This document shows positions 1 through 9,188 of a stretch of 64,000 bases of DNA, piece by piece. The position numbers and the translations under genes are program-made. The notes beneath the pieces are model-generated. The model did no database searches. It had not been told where the DNA came from and was given only the letters and a program-made list of their open reading frames with translations. Positions within the stretch are counted from its first letter, which is position 1. Every line of letters begins with the position of its first letter. The stretch is taken from positions 1,736,001 through 1,800,000 of the forward strand of contig NZ_AP021861.1 of the NCBI RefSeq assembly GCF_009177095.1, written 5' to 3'. This stretch comes from Lacipirellula parvula. Its GTDB lineage: Bacteria; Planctomycetota; Planctomycetia; Pirellulales; Lacipirellulaceae.

Positions 1-1
1 C

Positions 2-1432
2 GTCGTCAATCGCATTGGCGACATGGGGCTGATCCTCGGCATCTTCCTGATCTGGGATACGTTCGGGACGATGGACTTCTCGAAGGTGTTGTTCGACGCC
101 GACGAGTTGTCGCTCATTGCCGGCGACCATCCGACCCGCATGGTGGCGATTTGCTTCTTGCTGTTGATCGGGGCGATGGGAAAATCGGCTCAGTTCCCGC
201 TGCATGTCTGGCTTCCGGACGCGATGGAAGGCCCCACCCCCGTCAGCGCGCTCATTCACGCCGCGACGATGGTCACGGCCGGCGTCTACCTGGTCGCCCG
301 TAGCACGCCGCTGTTCATGTACGCTCCGAGCGCTCAAGTGTTCATTTCCTGCATCGGCGCCACGACGGCGTTGATTGCCGCGTTGATCGCGCTGACGCAA
401 ACCGATCTCAAGCGGGTGCTCGCCTACTCGACGGTTAGTCAGCTTGGCTACATGTTCATGGCCCTTGGCGTCGGCGCCGCTGGGGCAGAACTCGCCACGG
501 CCGGCGCCACTGCAGGCATGTTCCATTTGGTGACGCACGGCGTGTTCAAGGCACTGTTGTTCCTCGCTGCCGGTAGCGTGATGCACTCGATGGGCGACGT
601 CATCGACATGCGTCGCTTCAGCGGGCTTCGCAAAGTGATTCCGGTCACTCACTGGACGTTCTTGTGCGGAGCCGCGGCGCTCGCCGGCGTGCCGCTGCTC
701 GCTGGTTTTTGGAGCAAGGACGAAATCCTCGCCGTGCTCCATGAAGCGGGCCATCACAGCGAGAAGTACGGCACGGCGTTCACCGCTGTCTACTGGATCG
801 CGACGATCACCGCGTTGCTCACGGCGTTCTACACGTTCCGCGCGTACTTCATGACGTTCTGGGGCCCTGAGCGGACTCCGCCCGAAGCAGGCCACCACCC
901 GCACGATGCTCCGCCTGCGATGGCGTGGCCACTGCGTATCCTGGCGGTCGGCGCCCTGACCGCGGGCGGCGCGGTAGCGATCACTCATCTGTTCGCTCAC
1001 TACTTCGAACACACGCCCGGCTTCGCTCACATCGAACAGCACGTCTTCCACATCAACCTGATGGTGCAGAGCGGCATTATCGCGCTGGTCGGCATCGCGG
1101 CGGCGTGGTTCATGTACGTGAAGAACCCGATGCTCCCCGCGAAGTTCGCTCAAGGGCTGAACTTTGCCTACGACATCTCATCGCGCAAGTTCTTCCTCGA
1201 CGAGATCTTCACGGCGATCCTGGTGATGCCGCTGCGGGGGCTCGCCAAACTTTGCTTCCTGTTCGACGTCCATGTGATCGACCGCATCGTCGACGGCGTC
1301 GGGGCGTTGCCGCGAATCCTCAGCGCGGCGCCACGGTTGCTGCAGACTGGGTACATTTCGAGCTACGCGTTGATGATGTGGGTCGGCGCCTTGGCCTGCA
1401 TGGGATATATGCTTGGGCTGTTCGATCGCTAA
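2..1432 (+). CDS. nuoL: NADH-quinone oxidoreductase subunit L (5' partial)
   Basis: Membrane antiporter-like subunit of respiratory complex I, which couples NADH oxidation by quinone to proton translocation. The frame is open to the left window edge and the first visible residues (VVNRIGD) match the internal NRIGD stretch of NuoL, so the true start lies upstream and about 476 residues remain. Near fragment residue 60 the segment GKSAQFPLHVWLPDAMEGPT holds the conserved TM7 lysine and the P-x-H-x-W-L-P-D-A signature. The rest is hydrophobic and ends with the long C-terminal helix region typical of NuoL. It is followed after 59 bases by nuoM and then nuoN, the usual end of a nuo operon. Confidence 0.96.
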   Translation, partial: VVNRIGDMGLILGIFLIWDTFGTMDFSKVLFDADELSLIAGDHPTRMVAICFLLLIGAMGKSAQFPLHVWLPDAMEGPTPVSALIHAATMVTAGVYLVARSTPLFMYAPSAQVFISCIGATTALIAALIALTQTDLKRVLAYSTVSQLGYMFMALGVGAAGAELATAGATAGMFHLVTHGVFKALLFLAAGSVMHSMGDVIDMRRFSGLRKVIPVTHWTFLCGAAALAGVPLLAGFWSKDEILAVLHEAGHHSEKYGTAFTAVYWIATITALLTAFYTFRAYFMTFWGPERTPPEAGHHPHDAPPAMAWPLRILAVGALTAGGAVAITHLFAHYFEHTPGFAHIEQHVFHINLMVQSGIIALVGIAAAWFMYVKNPMLPAKFAQGLNFAYDISSRKFFLDEIFTAILVMPLRGLAKLCFLFDVHVIDRIVDGVGALPRILSAAPRLLQTGYISSYALMMWVGALACMGYMLGLFDR

Positions 1433-1491
1433 CCGCGATTGCAGTTCGAGTTCACGACATTCACGATTTCATTTCGATTAGCGACGGCTAA

Positions 1492-3147
1492 ATGATCCAA
1501 CTTCTGTTCATCTTGCTGCTGGTGCCATTGGGAGCGGGGGGGCTGTTGCTCCTGTTCTCGGGCGTTTCTCAGCAACGCTCCGCCCGCTGGATCGCTCTCG
1601 GGGGATCGCTGGTCGCGCTCGCCTTGTCGTTGCAGTTGGCCGCCGATTACCGCGCGTTGCAAGCAGAGCAGGGCGCCTCGGCGAGCGACTCGCCGATCAA
1701 CCCGCGGGTTGAATACCGCCGCGTGTGGGAAATCATCGGCGACACGTCGACGCCCGAAGCTGCCGCCGACGCGATCAAGCTTGAGTTTCACTTCGGTCTC
1801 GACGGCGTCAGCGTCGTGATGATCGTGCTGACGACGCTGCTGACCGTGGCGTGCGTCCTCTGCTCTTGGGAAGCGATCAACGAGCGCGAATCTGAGTTCT
1901 ACGCCGCGCTGCTCATTTTGCAGAGCGGCGTCATCGGCGTGTTCTGCGCGTTCGATGCGGTGCTGTTCTACGTCTTCTTCGAGTTCACGCTCATTCCGCT
2001 CTTCTTCATGATTGCGATCTGGGGCGGACCGCAACGTCGTTACGCGGCAGTGAAGTTCTTCCTCTACACGCTGGCCGGCAGCCTCGTGACGCTACTCGGG
2101 TTGATCACGCTGATCACCTACGCCGCCAAGGGAGGTCTGACTTCGCCTTGTTCGCTGCCCGAACTTGCGGGTTGGTACAAAGCCCACCCAATGCCGTTCG
2201 AGTTGCAGGTGGCGACTTTCCTGGCGCTCTCGGTTGGCTTCCTGATCAAGGTGCCAGTCTTCCCGTTCCACACGTGGTTGCCGCTGGCCCACGTTGAAGC
2301 GCCGACCGCGGGCAGCGTGCTGCTGGCCGGCGTGTTGCTGAAGCTCGGCACCTACGGTTTCTTGCGGTTTTGTCTGCCGATGCTGCCCGATGCGTGCCTC
2401 ACCATCGGCATGCCGGCGGCGGCGATTCTGTCGATCGTCGGCATCGTCTACGGCTCGCTTTGTGCACTCATTCAGCGCGACGTGAAGAAGCTGGTCGCTT
2501 ACTCCAGCGTGGCCCACTTGGGTTTCTGCATCTTGGGGCTGTTCGCCCTGAACGTGGAAGGCATCACCGGCGGCGTGTTGCAGATGATCAACCACGGTTT
2601 GTCGACCGGCGCCTTGTTCCTCATCGTCGGCATGTTCTACGAGCGGTATCACACCCGCATGATGGACGACCTCGGCGGGCTGGCGAATCGGTTGCCGTTA
2701 ATGGCCGCGATTATGGTGTTCGTTTCGATGGCGAGCGTCGGCCTGCCGGGCCTCAACGGCTTCCCTGGCGAAATGTTGTCGCTGGCCGGCATGTTCAAGC
2801 GGAATCCGTACTACGCCGCCGCGGCCGCAACTGGCCTTGTGCTTGGCGCCTGGTATTTGCTGTCGATGTTGCAGTGGGTTTTCTTCGGCCAGCTCAAAGA
2901 GCCGGCGGTTCACGATCATGATCATGGCCACCACGCTCCGATTCGCGACATCTCGCTGCGTGAACTGGCGGCGGTGATTCCGCTGGCCGCCGCGTGCTTG
3001 TGGATCGGCGTGAAGCCGCAACCGCTGATCGACGTCATTCGGCCCGACGTCGAGGCAGTCGCCAAATTGTATGAAGGACGGACGCCGATCGAGGTCAAAG
3101 CCTTGGCAGTCGCCGAAGCACAAAGCCCTGAACGGCAGGAGCAGTAA
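1492..3147 (+). CDS. nuoM: NADH-quinone oxidoreductase subunit M
   Basis: Second antiporter-like proton-pumping subunit of complex I, 551 residues, slightly longer than the E. coli protein. It is strongly hydrophobic throughout. The TM5 glutamate is visible in FEFTLIPLFFMIAIWGG (about residue 164), and the TM7 lysine in KVPVFPFHTWLPLAHVEAPT (about residue 253), the classical NuoM signature. A histidine-rich cytoplasmic patch (HDHDHGHHAP, about residue 475) is an extra not usually emphasised for the family. The gene lies between nuoL and nuoN, with only 5 bases to nuoN, so it is surely cotranscribed. No strong Shine-Dalgarno sequence precedes the ATG. Confidence 0.97.
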   Translation: MIQLLFILLLVPLGAGGLLLLFSGVSQQRSARWIALGGSLVALALSLQLAADYRALQAEQGASASDSPINPRVEYRRVWEIIGDTSTPEAAADAIKLEFHFGLDGVSVVMIVLTTLLTVACVLCSWEAINERESEFYAALLILQSGVIGVFCAFDAVLFYVFFEFTLIPLFFMIAIWGGPQRRYAAVKFFLYTLAGSLVTLLGLITLITYAAKGGLTSPCSLPELAGWYKAHPMPFELQVATFLALSVGFLIKVPVFPFHTWLPLAHVEAPTAGSVLLAGVLLKLGTYGFLRFCLPMLPDACLTIGMPAAAILSIVGIVYGSLCALIQRDVKKLVAYSSVAHLGFCILGLFALNVEGITGGVLQMINHGLSTGALFLIVGMFYERYHTRMMDDLGGLANRLPLMAAIMVFVSMASVGLPGLNGFPGEMLSLAGMFKRNPYYAAAAATGLVLGAWYLLSMLQWVFFGQLKEPAVHDHDHGHHAPIRDISLRELAAVIPLAAACLWIGVKPQPLIDVIRPDVEAVAKLYEGRTPIEVKALAVAEAQSPERQEQ

Positions 3148-3152
3148 GAACC

Positions 3153-4655
3153 ATGGCGACCGCCATCGAACAACTCAATAACGGCGTCCACTACCTCGCA
3201 CCAGAATTGATTCTGGTGATGACGATCTGTGTGATGTTCATCACCGGTCCGTTCTTCGTGACGGAAGGTGGCGTCGCGGCGCCGGGACTTCGTCGCCGTT
3301 GGGGAGCCCTGGCACTAGTGGCCATCGGCTGCGCCGGCTTCATGTGGTGGACTTCCGACGCCGCGCGGCCGCTCGATACGGGGCCGTTCCGCGCCGACGC
3401 GCTCACTTGGTACGTCCGCGGCCTGACGCTCGCCCTGGGGGCGATCATTTCGATCGTCCTGATCGACCAGATCGACGAGGGGCACTCCGCTGAATCGCAG
3501 GCATGCTTGTTGGCGATTCTCGCGGGGGTGAACCTGACGGCGCTAGCCAACGATCTGATCGTACTCTTCCTCGCGCTGGAACTGGTGAGCATCCCCACCT
3601 ACGTGCTGCTTTACTTGCCGCGACGCGGCGAGGCGAACCAGGAAGCCGCGATCAAGTATATGCTGCTCAGCGTGTTCTCGTCGGCGATCGTGCTGTACGG
3701 CATGAGCATGCTGTACGGCGCCGCGGGAACGACGAATCTGGCCGGCATTGCTCAATCGTTCGGCGTCGAAGACCAAGAGAAATCCGCGACGCTGGTGAAG
3801 ATCGCCGTCGCGTTGCTGATCGCCGGCTTATCGTTTCGCATCGGCGCCGTGCCGTTCCACTTTTACGCTCCGGACGTGTTCCAAGGGATTCCGTCCTCGG
3901 CCGCGGCCTTGTTGTCGTTCGTACCGAAGGTCGTTGGCTTCGTCGCCCTGCTGCGGTTGCTGCCGCTTGTGGGCGGTCTGGGCGTTGCGGAAGCGGTTGA
4001 CGGGCCGTCGGTTCGCGTGCTGCTGGCCGCGCTGGCATTCGTGACGATGACGTTCGGCAACCTGCTCGCCCTGCGGCAAAATAATCTTTACCGCCTGATG
4101 GCCTACTCCAGCGTCGCCCACGCCGGCTACATGCTGATCGGTCTCGTGGTCGACGGCGGCGCCAACGACGTTGACGGCGTTGGCGCCCTGCTGTTCTACC
4201 TCGCTACCTACGGATTGATTACGATCGGCGTGTTCGCGTTGATCGCCGGCGTCAACAGCGAGAAGACTCCGCTGCGTAACGTCAGCGACCTGAACGGCCT
4301 CAGCCGCGTTCACCCGGCCGTCGCCTTGGCGCTGGCCGTCTGCTTGTTCAGCCTCACTGGTTTGCCGCCAACCGTGGGCATGCTCGGCAAGCTGAACCTG
4401 TTCCTGGCGAGTTGGGGCGATGGCACCACGCTTGGCCGGTGGTTGGCGATCGTCCTGGCCGCCAATGCGGCGATCTCGGCCTGGTACTATCTGCGGCTCA
4501 TCGCCGTGATGTTCCTTGAGCCAGTTCCGGCGGGCGAAACCTCGAAGGTGTCGCTGGCCCCGGCGATTGCCGGCTCGGTCTGCTCGCTGGCGAGCATCCT
4601 GCTGTTCATCGCTCCGCAGCATCTGTGGGAAGCGGCGGTGAAGTTCGTCCCGTAA
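3153..4655 (+). CDS. nuoN: NADH-quinone oxidoreductase subunit N
   Basis: Third antiporter-like membrane subunit of complex I, 500 residues, normal length. ALELVSIPTYVLL (about residue 143) carries the TM5 glutamate. The motif usually read as FK-x-x-x-VPFH-x-W/Y-x-PDV is here SFRIGAVPFHFYAPDVFQG (about residue 228), so the usual lysine is an arginine. A GGCAGGAG ribosome binding site sits at the end of nuoM just before the ATG. It is the last gene of the visible nuo cluster, and a GC-rich hairpin follows about 100 bases downstream. Assignment to NuoN rather than another antiporter subunit rests on gene order and on YSSVAHAGYMLIG. Confidence 0.95.
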   Translation: MATAIEQLNNGVHYLAPELILVMTICVMFITGPFFVTEGGVAAPGLRRRWGALALVAIGCAGFMWWTSDAARPLDTGPFRADALTWYVRGLTLALGAIISIVLIDQIDEGHSAESQACLLAILAGVNLTALANDLIVLFLALELVSIPTYVLLYLPRRGEANQEAAIKYMLLSVFSSAIVLYGMSMLYGAAGTTNLAGIAQSFGVEDQEKSATLVKIAVALLIAGLSFRIGAVPFHFYAPDVFQGIPSSAAALLSFVPKVVGFVALLRLLPLVGGLGVAEAVDGPSVRVLLAALAFVTMTFGNLLALRQNNLYRLMAYSSVAHAGYMLIGLVVDGGANDVDGVGALLFYLATYGLITIGVFALIAGVNSEKTPLRNVSDLNGLSRVHPAVALALAVCLFSLTGLPPTVGMLGKLNLFLASWGDGTTLGRWLAIVLAANAAISAWYYLRLIAVMFLEPVPAGETSKVSLAPAIAGSVCSLASILLFIAPQHLWEAAVKFVP

Positions 4656-4753
4656 TGCGGACGCGAGGTCGAGCGGGGCGCCGGCGATCTGCAAACGCCG
4701 GCCCGCATGTGAGCAAGTCCGGCGGATCCGCATAATCGGTGCGATCCATCGCT

Positions 4754-4800
4754 AAACGGCCGCATCGCGGCCGATTCTGCCGGCGTCGACTGGCCGTTTT
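4754..4800 (+). terminator. Possible transcription terminator after nuoN
   Basis: AAACGGCC (4754-4761) is the reverse complement of GGCCGTTT (4792-4799), and a fourth T follows at 4800. The loop is long (30 bases) and itself GC-rich, so this is weaker than a textbook intrinsic terminator. Its place, 100 bases after nuoN, fits the end of that operon. Confidence 0.4.
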
Positions 4801-4865
4801 CGCGTGCGCCAGCCGGCAATTTCTGGACACGGCGCTCCGACCAATCAAACTGGAAAAGGTCGGCC

Positions 4866-4901
4866 CCCCGACGGGAACTTAGTTCCCCTCTTCAGTCGGG
4901 G
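4866..4901 (+). promoter_or_regulatory. Nested stem-loop in the leader of the PEP-CTERM gene
   Basis: Outer arms CCCCGAC (4866-4872) and GTCGGGG (4895-4901) enclose a perfect inner hairpin, GGGAAC-TTA-GTTCCC (4873-4887). A one-sided bulge of seven bases (4888-4894) separates the two stems. It lies about 70 bases before the ATG at 4970. A leader-RNA role is inference; it could also be a degenerate intergenic repeat. Confidence 0.35.
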
Positions 4902-4969
4902 CGAAGGATGCCGCACTCGAACGGCGTCGATCTTCGGACACCTTCCGCCCACGACTTTGATTGGCCGCC

Positions 4970-7420
4970 ATGATTGCGAACGCACCTGCGCGACGCTGCG
5001 CACTTTCCTCGCCTCAATTTCGCCGCATTCGTGAACTCGTCGCTTGCGCGACGCTGGCCGTCGGCGCATTTGTCGCAAATTCAACGGATGCTGCGCTCGT
5101 TTATTCAGTAGGCGATGCGGAAGTCCTGTACACGGCCAATCAGCGTAACAGTCTGGGCTTGAACTACTGGGCCGACGGCAATCTTGGCGTCGTCCCGCTC
5201 GGCAACGGGCAATACGACTTCTACGGCGCCAATGGCAGCGCCCCCATTCGCACGACCGGCACGCTCGCAAATCCGGCGATGTCGAAGAGCACCGTCAACA
5301 TCGCCGGCTTGCCGCCCGGCGCCTACAACTACGTGGCAGGCGGGCCAGTGTACACGGACCCCGCGTCCGGCAAGCGGTTGATGATCTATCACGCGGAGAA
5401 GCATGCGAGCAGCGGGCAAGACTTCTACAGTGTGCTGGGCATGGCGATTTCCACCGACTCGCAGGGGCTGAACTTTCGCGACCTCGGACTCGTCGTTGAA
5501 CCAGACGTGCCGATGTCGCAGCGAACACAATCGATTGACGTAGGCGGCGGATCGTTCGCCGTGATGAACAACCAGCTTTACATTTACTACCGCGACTATC
5601 TCGAGGGGGGCGGCAGTAGCGAACTGGCCGTCGCGCGGGCACCGCTCGCCGACATCTTCAACAACGCGTCGACGTACCAGGGAACCAGCTTCTCAAAGTA
5701 CTACGACGGCGGCTGGACGCAGCCAGGTCTCGGCGGCAAGTCATCACCGCTGGAAGTCGGCAACCCCGGCAACGCCTGGTCGAGCGTTTCGTACAACGAC
5801 TACCTGGGCGGGCTGGTAATGATGAGCTCCGCTTGGCCCAATATGAACGGAAACAACGATCTCTACATGTCGTCGTCGACCGACGGCGTCACGTGGTCGC
5901 CGCGGCAGGTCGTGGTTTCCACCCCCGGCGAGCAGATGTATCCCACCTTGATCGGCACTGGGGCCGATCCGACCCACACGGGGCAGAGCTTTTACGCTTA
6001 CTACACCGACAGCCAGGCAGGGGCGTGGAATCGTTGGAGCGACGCAAAGCTCGTCCGGCGGTTGATCACGCTCGATCCCGCGACGAACAATCCGAACCCC
6101 AATCCGAATCCCCCGACGCCGACTTGGACCACCGTCGCCGACTATCAGGACGATTTTAAGACCGGCGGTCCGGCGACCGGTTGGAAGTACATGTGGAACA
6201 CCGGTGCGGTCGGCGACGCCAGCAAGTACGTGCCACTGCAATGGAGTTCCTCGGCCAACGCCTATAACACGACCGGCGGAGCGACGCGGGAGTGGAACGG
6301 CACTCTGCACAACGACGATTACCTGATGCTTAACGCCGAAGGCGGGCATCCCGGTCGGCCGGGGAGTTATACGATTGCGGGCTACACGCTGCAAGCTGAC
6401 GACGGCGCCGGCAAGTATCGGCTCACGGGCAGCTCGATTATGAAAAACGATACCGTCGCCTTTCCGGGTGAAGACGGCCTGACGATGCTGTTCTATCTCA
6501 ACAACACGCGCTTGGCGTCGGTAGACGTTTCAGAATTTTCGCTGGGGACGAACTTCGATCGAGATCTCGGCTCGCTCAAGGTGGGCGATACGATCTACGT
6601 GATGGTCGGCTCTGGCAAGAACAACAATTACGATCTGTTCCGCGACTTCAACTTCACGCTGCAGAAGTACGACTCATTGCCGGCCTCTGATCCGAATCCG
6701 ATTCCGCAACCGGTGCAGCAGTGGCAATCGGTCGCGGGTTTTCGGCAAGATTTTAAGACCGGAGGGCCGGCCGCTGGTTGGAAGTATCAGTGGAGCTCGT
6801 CCGGCAAACTCGGCGATGCCAGCAAGTTCAGCGATCTCAAGTGGAGTTCGATCGCCGGCGCTTACAACACCACCGGCGCTGCAACGACTTCATTCAACGG
6901 CAAAGCCCGCGGCGACGACTATCTCACGCTCGGCCTCGATGCCGGACATCCGGGGCGAGCCGGTTTCTACACGATTGCCGGTTACACGCTCCAAGCAGAC
7001 GACGGAGGCGGCGTCTATCGTCTGACCGGCGGCACGCTCTCGAAGGGCGACGCCTCCAAGATCGGCGATGAAGATGGCTTGGAACTGATGGTGTTCGTCA
7101 ACAACACGCTGATCGGCTCGATCGAATCAATCTTGACCGACGGTTCGATCAAGTCGTTTGTGCGAGACCTCGGCCAGCTGGTCGTCGGCGATACGATCTA
7201 CGTGATGATCGGTTCGGCGAAGAATCAAAACTACGATGCGTTCAGCAATTTCAACTTCACGATTGAACGCTGGACGACGGTTGCCGGCAACAACGGCAGC
7301 GGCGTCGGCGGCGACATCATTTCCTCGATTCCGGAGCCGGCCAGCGCGTCGCTGATGGTCGCCGCGGCGGTCGGCGTGGCGGCCAGCTCGCGCCGGCGAG
7401 CCGGGCGTTGCGTCGTCTAA
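4970..7420 (+). CDS. PEP-CTERM protein with beta-propeller-like domain and two repeat modules
   Basis: Secreted protein of 816 residues, probably surface-sorted through exosortase. I chose the ATG at 4970; a TTG three codons earlier is possible. The N-terminus has a basic stretch and a hydrophobic segment (signal peptide), ending near AALVYSVGD. Residues about 45-370 resemble a sialidase/GH43-like propeller (repeated S-x-D-G/T-W patterns, e.g. SSSTDGVTWSPRQV). Two clearly homologous modules of about 180 residues follow (about 393-570 and 590-767). Both contain DFKTGGPA, GWKY and YTIAGYTLQADDG, and they look like beta-sandwich carbohydrate-binding modules. The C-terminus has SIPEPASAS, a hydrophobic helix and SSRRRAGR, a PEP-CTERM signal. 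Substrate unknown. Confidence 0.8.
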   Translation: MIANAPARRCALSSPQFRRIRELVACATLAVGAFVANSTDAALVYSVGDAEVLYTANQRNSLGLNYWADGNLGVVPLGNGQYDFYGANGSAPIRTTGTLANPAMSKSTVNIAGLPPGAYNYVAGGPVYTDPASGKRLMIYHAEKHASSGQDFYSVLGMAISTDSQGLNFRDLGLVVEPDVPMSQRTQSIDVGGGSFAVMNNQLYIYYRDYLEGGGSSELAVARAPLADIFNNASTYQGTSFSKYYDGGWTQPGLGGKSSPLEVGNPGNAWSSVSYNDYLGGLVMMSSAWPNMNGNNDLYMSSSTDGVTWSPRQVVVSTPGEQMYPTLIGTGADPTHTGQSFYAYYTDSQAGAWNRWSDAKLVRRLITLDPATNNPNPNPNPPTPTWTTVADYQDDFKTGGPATGWKYMWNTGAVGDASKYVPLQWSSSANAYNTTGGATREWNGTLHNDDYLMLNAEGGHPGRPGSYTIAGYTLQADDGAGKYRLTGSSIMKNDTVAFPGEDGLTMLFYLNNTRLASVDVSEFSLGTNFDRDLGSLKVGDTIYVMVGSGKNNNYDLFRDFNFTLQKYDSLPASDPNPIPQPVQQWQSVAGFRQDFKTGGPAAGWKYQWSSSGKLGDASKFSDLKWSSIAGAYNTTGAATTSFNGKARGDDYLTLGLDAGHPGRAGFYTIAGYTLQADDGGGVYRLTGGTLSKGDASKIGDEDGLELMVFVNNTLIGSIESILTDGSIKSFVRDLGQLVVGDTIYVMIGSAKNQNYDAFSNFNFTIERWTTVAGNNGSGVGGDIISSIPEPASASLMVAAAVGVAASSRRRAGRCVV

Positions 7421-8481
7421 CGCGCCGAGATCACGACGCTAACGTCGGCGAGCAACTCATCGACGTCGGCGAGAGCCGTGGCCCACGAGCACATGAATCG
7501 CGCCGAACCGCGGCCGATGAAGGTGTAATAGCGCCAGCCGCGCTCGGCAAGATGCCGGTGGACTTGCTCCGGCAACGCGACGAACACCGCGTTGGCGTCA
7601 GTGGGATGCAGCACCTCGACGCCGGGCAGTCGTTGCAGTCCTGTGGAGAGCCGATGCGCCATCGCGTTGCCGTGGCGTGCGTGCTTGAGCCAAGCGTCGT
7701 TGGAAAGCAGCCCCAACCAGGGGGCGGTGAGAAATCTCATCTTCGAGGCGAGTTGGCCGGCCTGTTTGCAGCGGTACGCGAAGTCGGCTGCCAGTTTTCG
7801 ATTGAAGAAGATGACCGCCTCGCCGATGGGGAGGCCAATCTTGGCGCCCCCCAAGCAAAGGACGTCGACCTGCGCGGCGCGGATGATCTCTCCAGGGGGA
7901 ACATCGAGCGCAGCGACGGCGTTGGCGAAGCGAGCGCCGTCCATGTGGACCTTCAAACCCAACCGTTTTGCCGCCGTTCCTAGTTCCGCCAATTCGTCCA
8001 GCGTGTAGACGGTGCCAAGCTCCGTTGATTGCGTGATACTGAGGACGTGCGGCTTTGGATAGTGAATGTCGGTTCGCCGCGTCACGAGTTCCTCGACGGA
8101 CGGAACCTCGAGCTTGCCATGCACGGAAGTCGCGAGCAGCAGCTTGGCCCCGCCGGAAAAAAACTCAGGTCCGCCGCATTCGTCGGTTTCCAGATGCGCC
8201 ACGTCGGCGCAAATCACGCTGTGGTAGGGCTGGCAGCATGTGGAGACAGCCAGAGAGTTCGCCGCGGTGCCGTTGAAGACGAAGTAGACGTCGCAGTCTA
8301 AGCCGAACAGCTCGCGCAGCCGATCGGCAACGGCGGGCGTATAGGCGTCGTTGCCGTATGAGAGCTGGCAGCCTTCATTGGCTTCGAGGAATCCCGCCAG
8401 CGCCTCGGGGCAAGCGCCGGCCGTGTTGTCGCTGGCGAACTGGCAGCCAGGTTGGGTTTTTGCCGCAGCGTTGCCGTTCAT
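7417..8481 (-). CDS. Threonine aldolase family PLP-dependent enzyme
   Basis: Fold-type I PLP enzyme of the beta-eliminating lyase / low-specificity L-threonine aldolase family, which cleaves L-threonine or allo-threonine to glycine and acetaldehyde. Start chosen at the second ATG (8481; MNGNAAAK), giving 354 residues, a usual length; 13 further residues are open upstream. FASDNTAGACPEAL is the substrate-end motif, HMDGARFANA carries the PLP-binding aspartate and arginine, and CLGGAKIG (about residue 210) carries the Schiff-base lysine. The last bases overlap the end of the convergent PEP-CTERM gene: the two stop codons share the sequence CTAA. Exact substrate is not provable from sequence. 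Confidence 0.88.
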   Translation of the reverse strand: MNGNAAAKTQPGCQFASDNTAGACPEALAGFLEANEGCQLSYGNDAYTPAVADRLRELFGLDCDVYFVFNGTAANSLAVSTCCQPYHSVICADVAHLETDECGGPEFFSGGAKLLLATSVHGKLEVPSVEELVTRRTDIHYPKPHVLSITQSTELGTVYTLDELAELGTAAKRLGLKVHMDGARFANAVAALDVPPGEIIRAAQVDVLCLGGAKIGLPIGEAVIFFNRKLAADFAYRCKQAGQLASKMRFLTAPWLGLLSNDAWLKHARHGNAMAHRLSTGLQRLPGVEVLHPTDANAVFVALPEQVHRHLAERGWRYYTFIGRGSARFMCSWATALADVDELLADVSVVISAR

Positions 8482-8565
8482 CGTTGGTCGTTCCGGCTCT
8501 TGGCCGCCTCCACCATCCAATTGACTGAAGCGTTAAGCGCCCAGCGTTGTGGCGACGCCATCAGG

Positions 8566-8997
8566 CTACACCGCGTCGATCAGATCGATCCGCCGCTGAT
8601 GGCGGCCACCTTCGAACGGCGTTGCCAGCCAGGCGTCGACGATGTCCAGGGCCATCTGTTCGGTCACCATCCGTTCGCCGATTGAAATCACGTTGGCGTT
8701 GTTGTGCTGCCGGCCGAGCTTGGCGGATTCCAGGTTCCAGCAGAGGGCGCACCGGACGCCTTTGACGCGATTGGCGACGATCGCTTCGCCGTTACCCGAG
8801 CCGCCGAGGACGATGCCGCGCTCGCACTCGCCGCTCGCCACCGCCTCGGCTGCGGGGCGGATGTACAGGGGATAGTCGACGGCTTCAGGCGAATTTGTGC
8901 CGAAGTCCTTCACCGTATGACCTGCCGCTTGCAGGTGCGACTTGATCAGTTCTTTGTAGCGGTACCCGGCGTGGTCGGAGCCGATGGCGATGTTCAT
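8566..8997 (-). CDS. rpiB: Ribose-5-phosphate isomerase B
   Basis: Cytosolic isomerase interconverting ribose 5-phosphate and ribulose 5-phosphate in the pentose phosphate pathway; 143 residues, normal for RpiB/LacAB. MNIAIGSDHAGYRYKE is the N-terminal signature. The central loop is VLGGSGNGE (about residues 64-72) rather than the cysteine-containing CGTGxG form of E. coli. In the mycobacterial type with this loop the catalytic base is the glutamate, so this enzyme belongs to that subclass. NNANVISIGERM is the later conserved block. It stands alone between the aldolase and a divergent small gene. Other C5/C6 phosphates (e.g. allose 6-phosphate) are possible substrates. Confidence 0.93.
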   Translation of the reverse strand: MNIAIGSDHAGYRYKELIKSHLQAAGHTVKDFGTNSPEAVDYPLYIRPAAEAVASGECERGIVLGGSGNGEAIVANRVKGVRCALCWNLESAKLGRQHNNANVISIGERMVTEQMALDIVDAWLATPFEGGRHQRRIDLIDAV

Positions 8998-9188
8998 GGC
9001 AGCGGATTCAGACGATTAGGTAGAACAGTTGAGAAGCGGCAATTCTAACCCCCGCTCCACGCAGCGCCGACCGGGCCGGCTGCGGAACCCCCGAGAAATT
9101 GCCGAACCGTCGACGGCGTCGCCGCGAGGTATAATTATTGACGGCGACGCCCCGACGGCTGTCGCGGCCGGGACAAAGGAAGCTACCT

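Larger units (their letters stand above)
4656..4969. other. Intergenic region after the nuo operon
   Basis: This 314-base gap has no convincing ORF. It contains a possible terminator (4754-4800) and a nested hairpin (4866-4901) shortly upstream of the next gene. The remainder is GC-rich sequence without repeats that I recognise. Confidence 0.6.
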
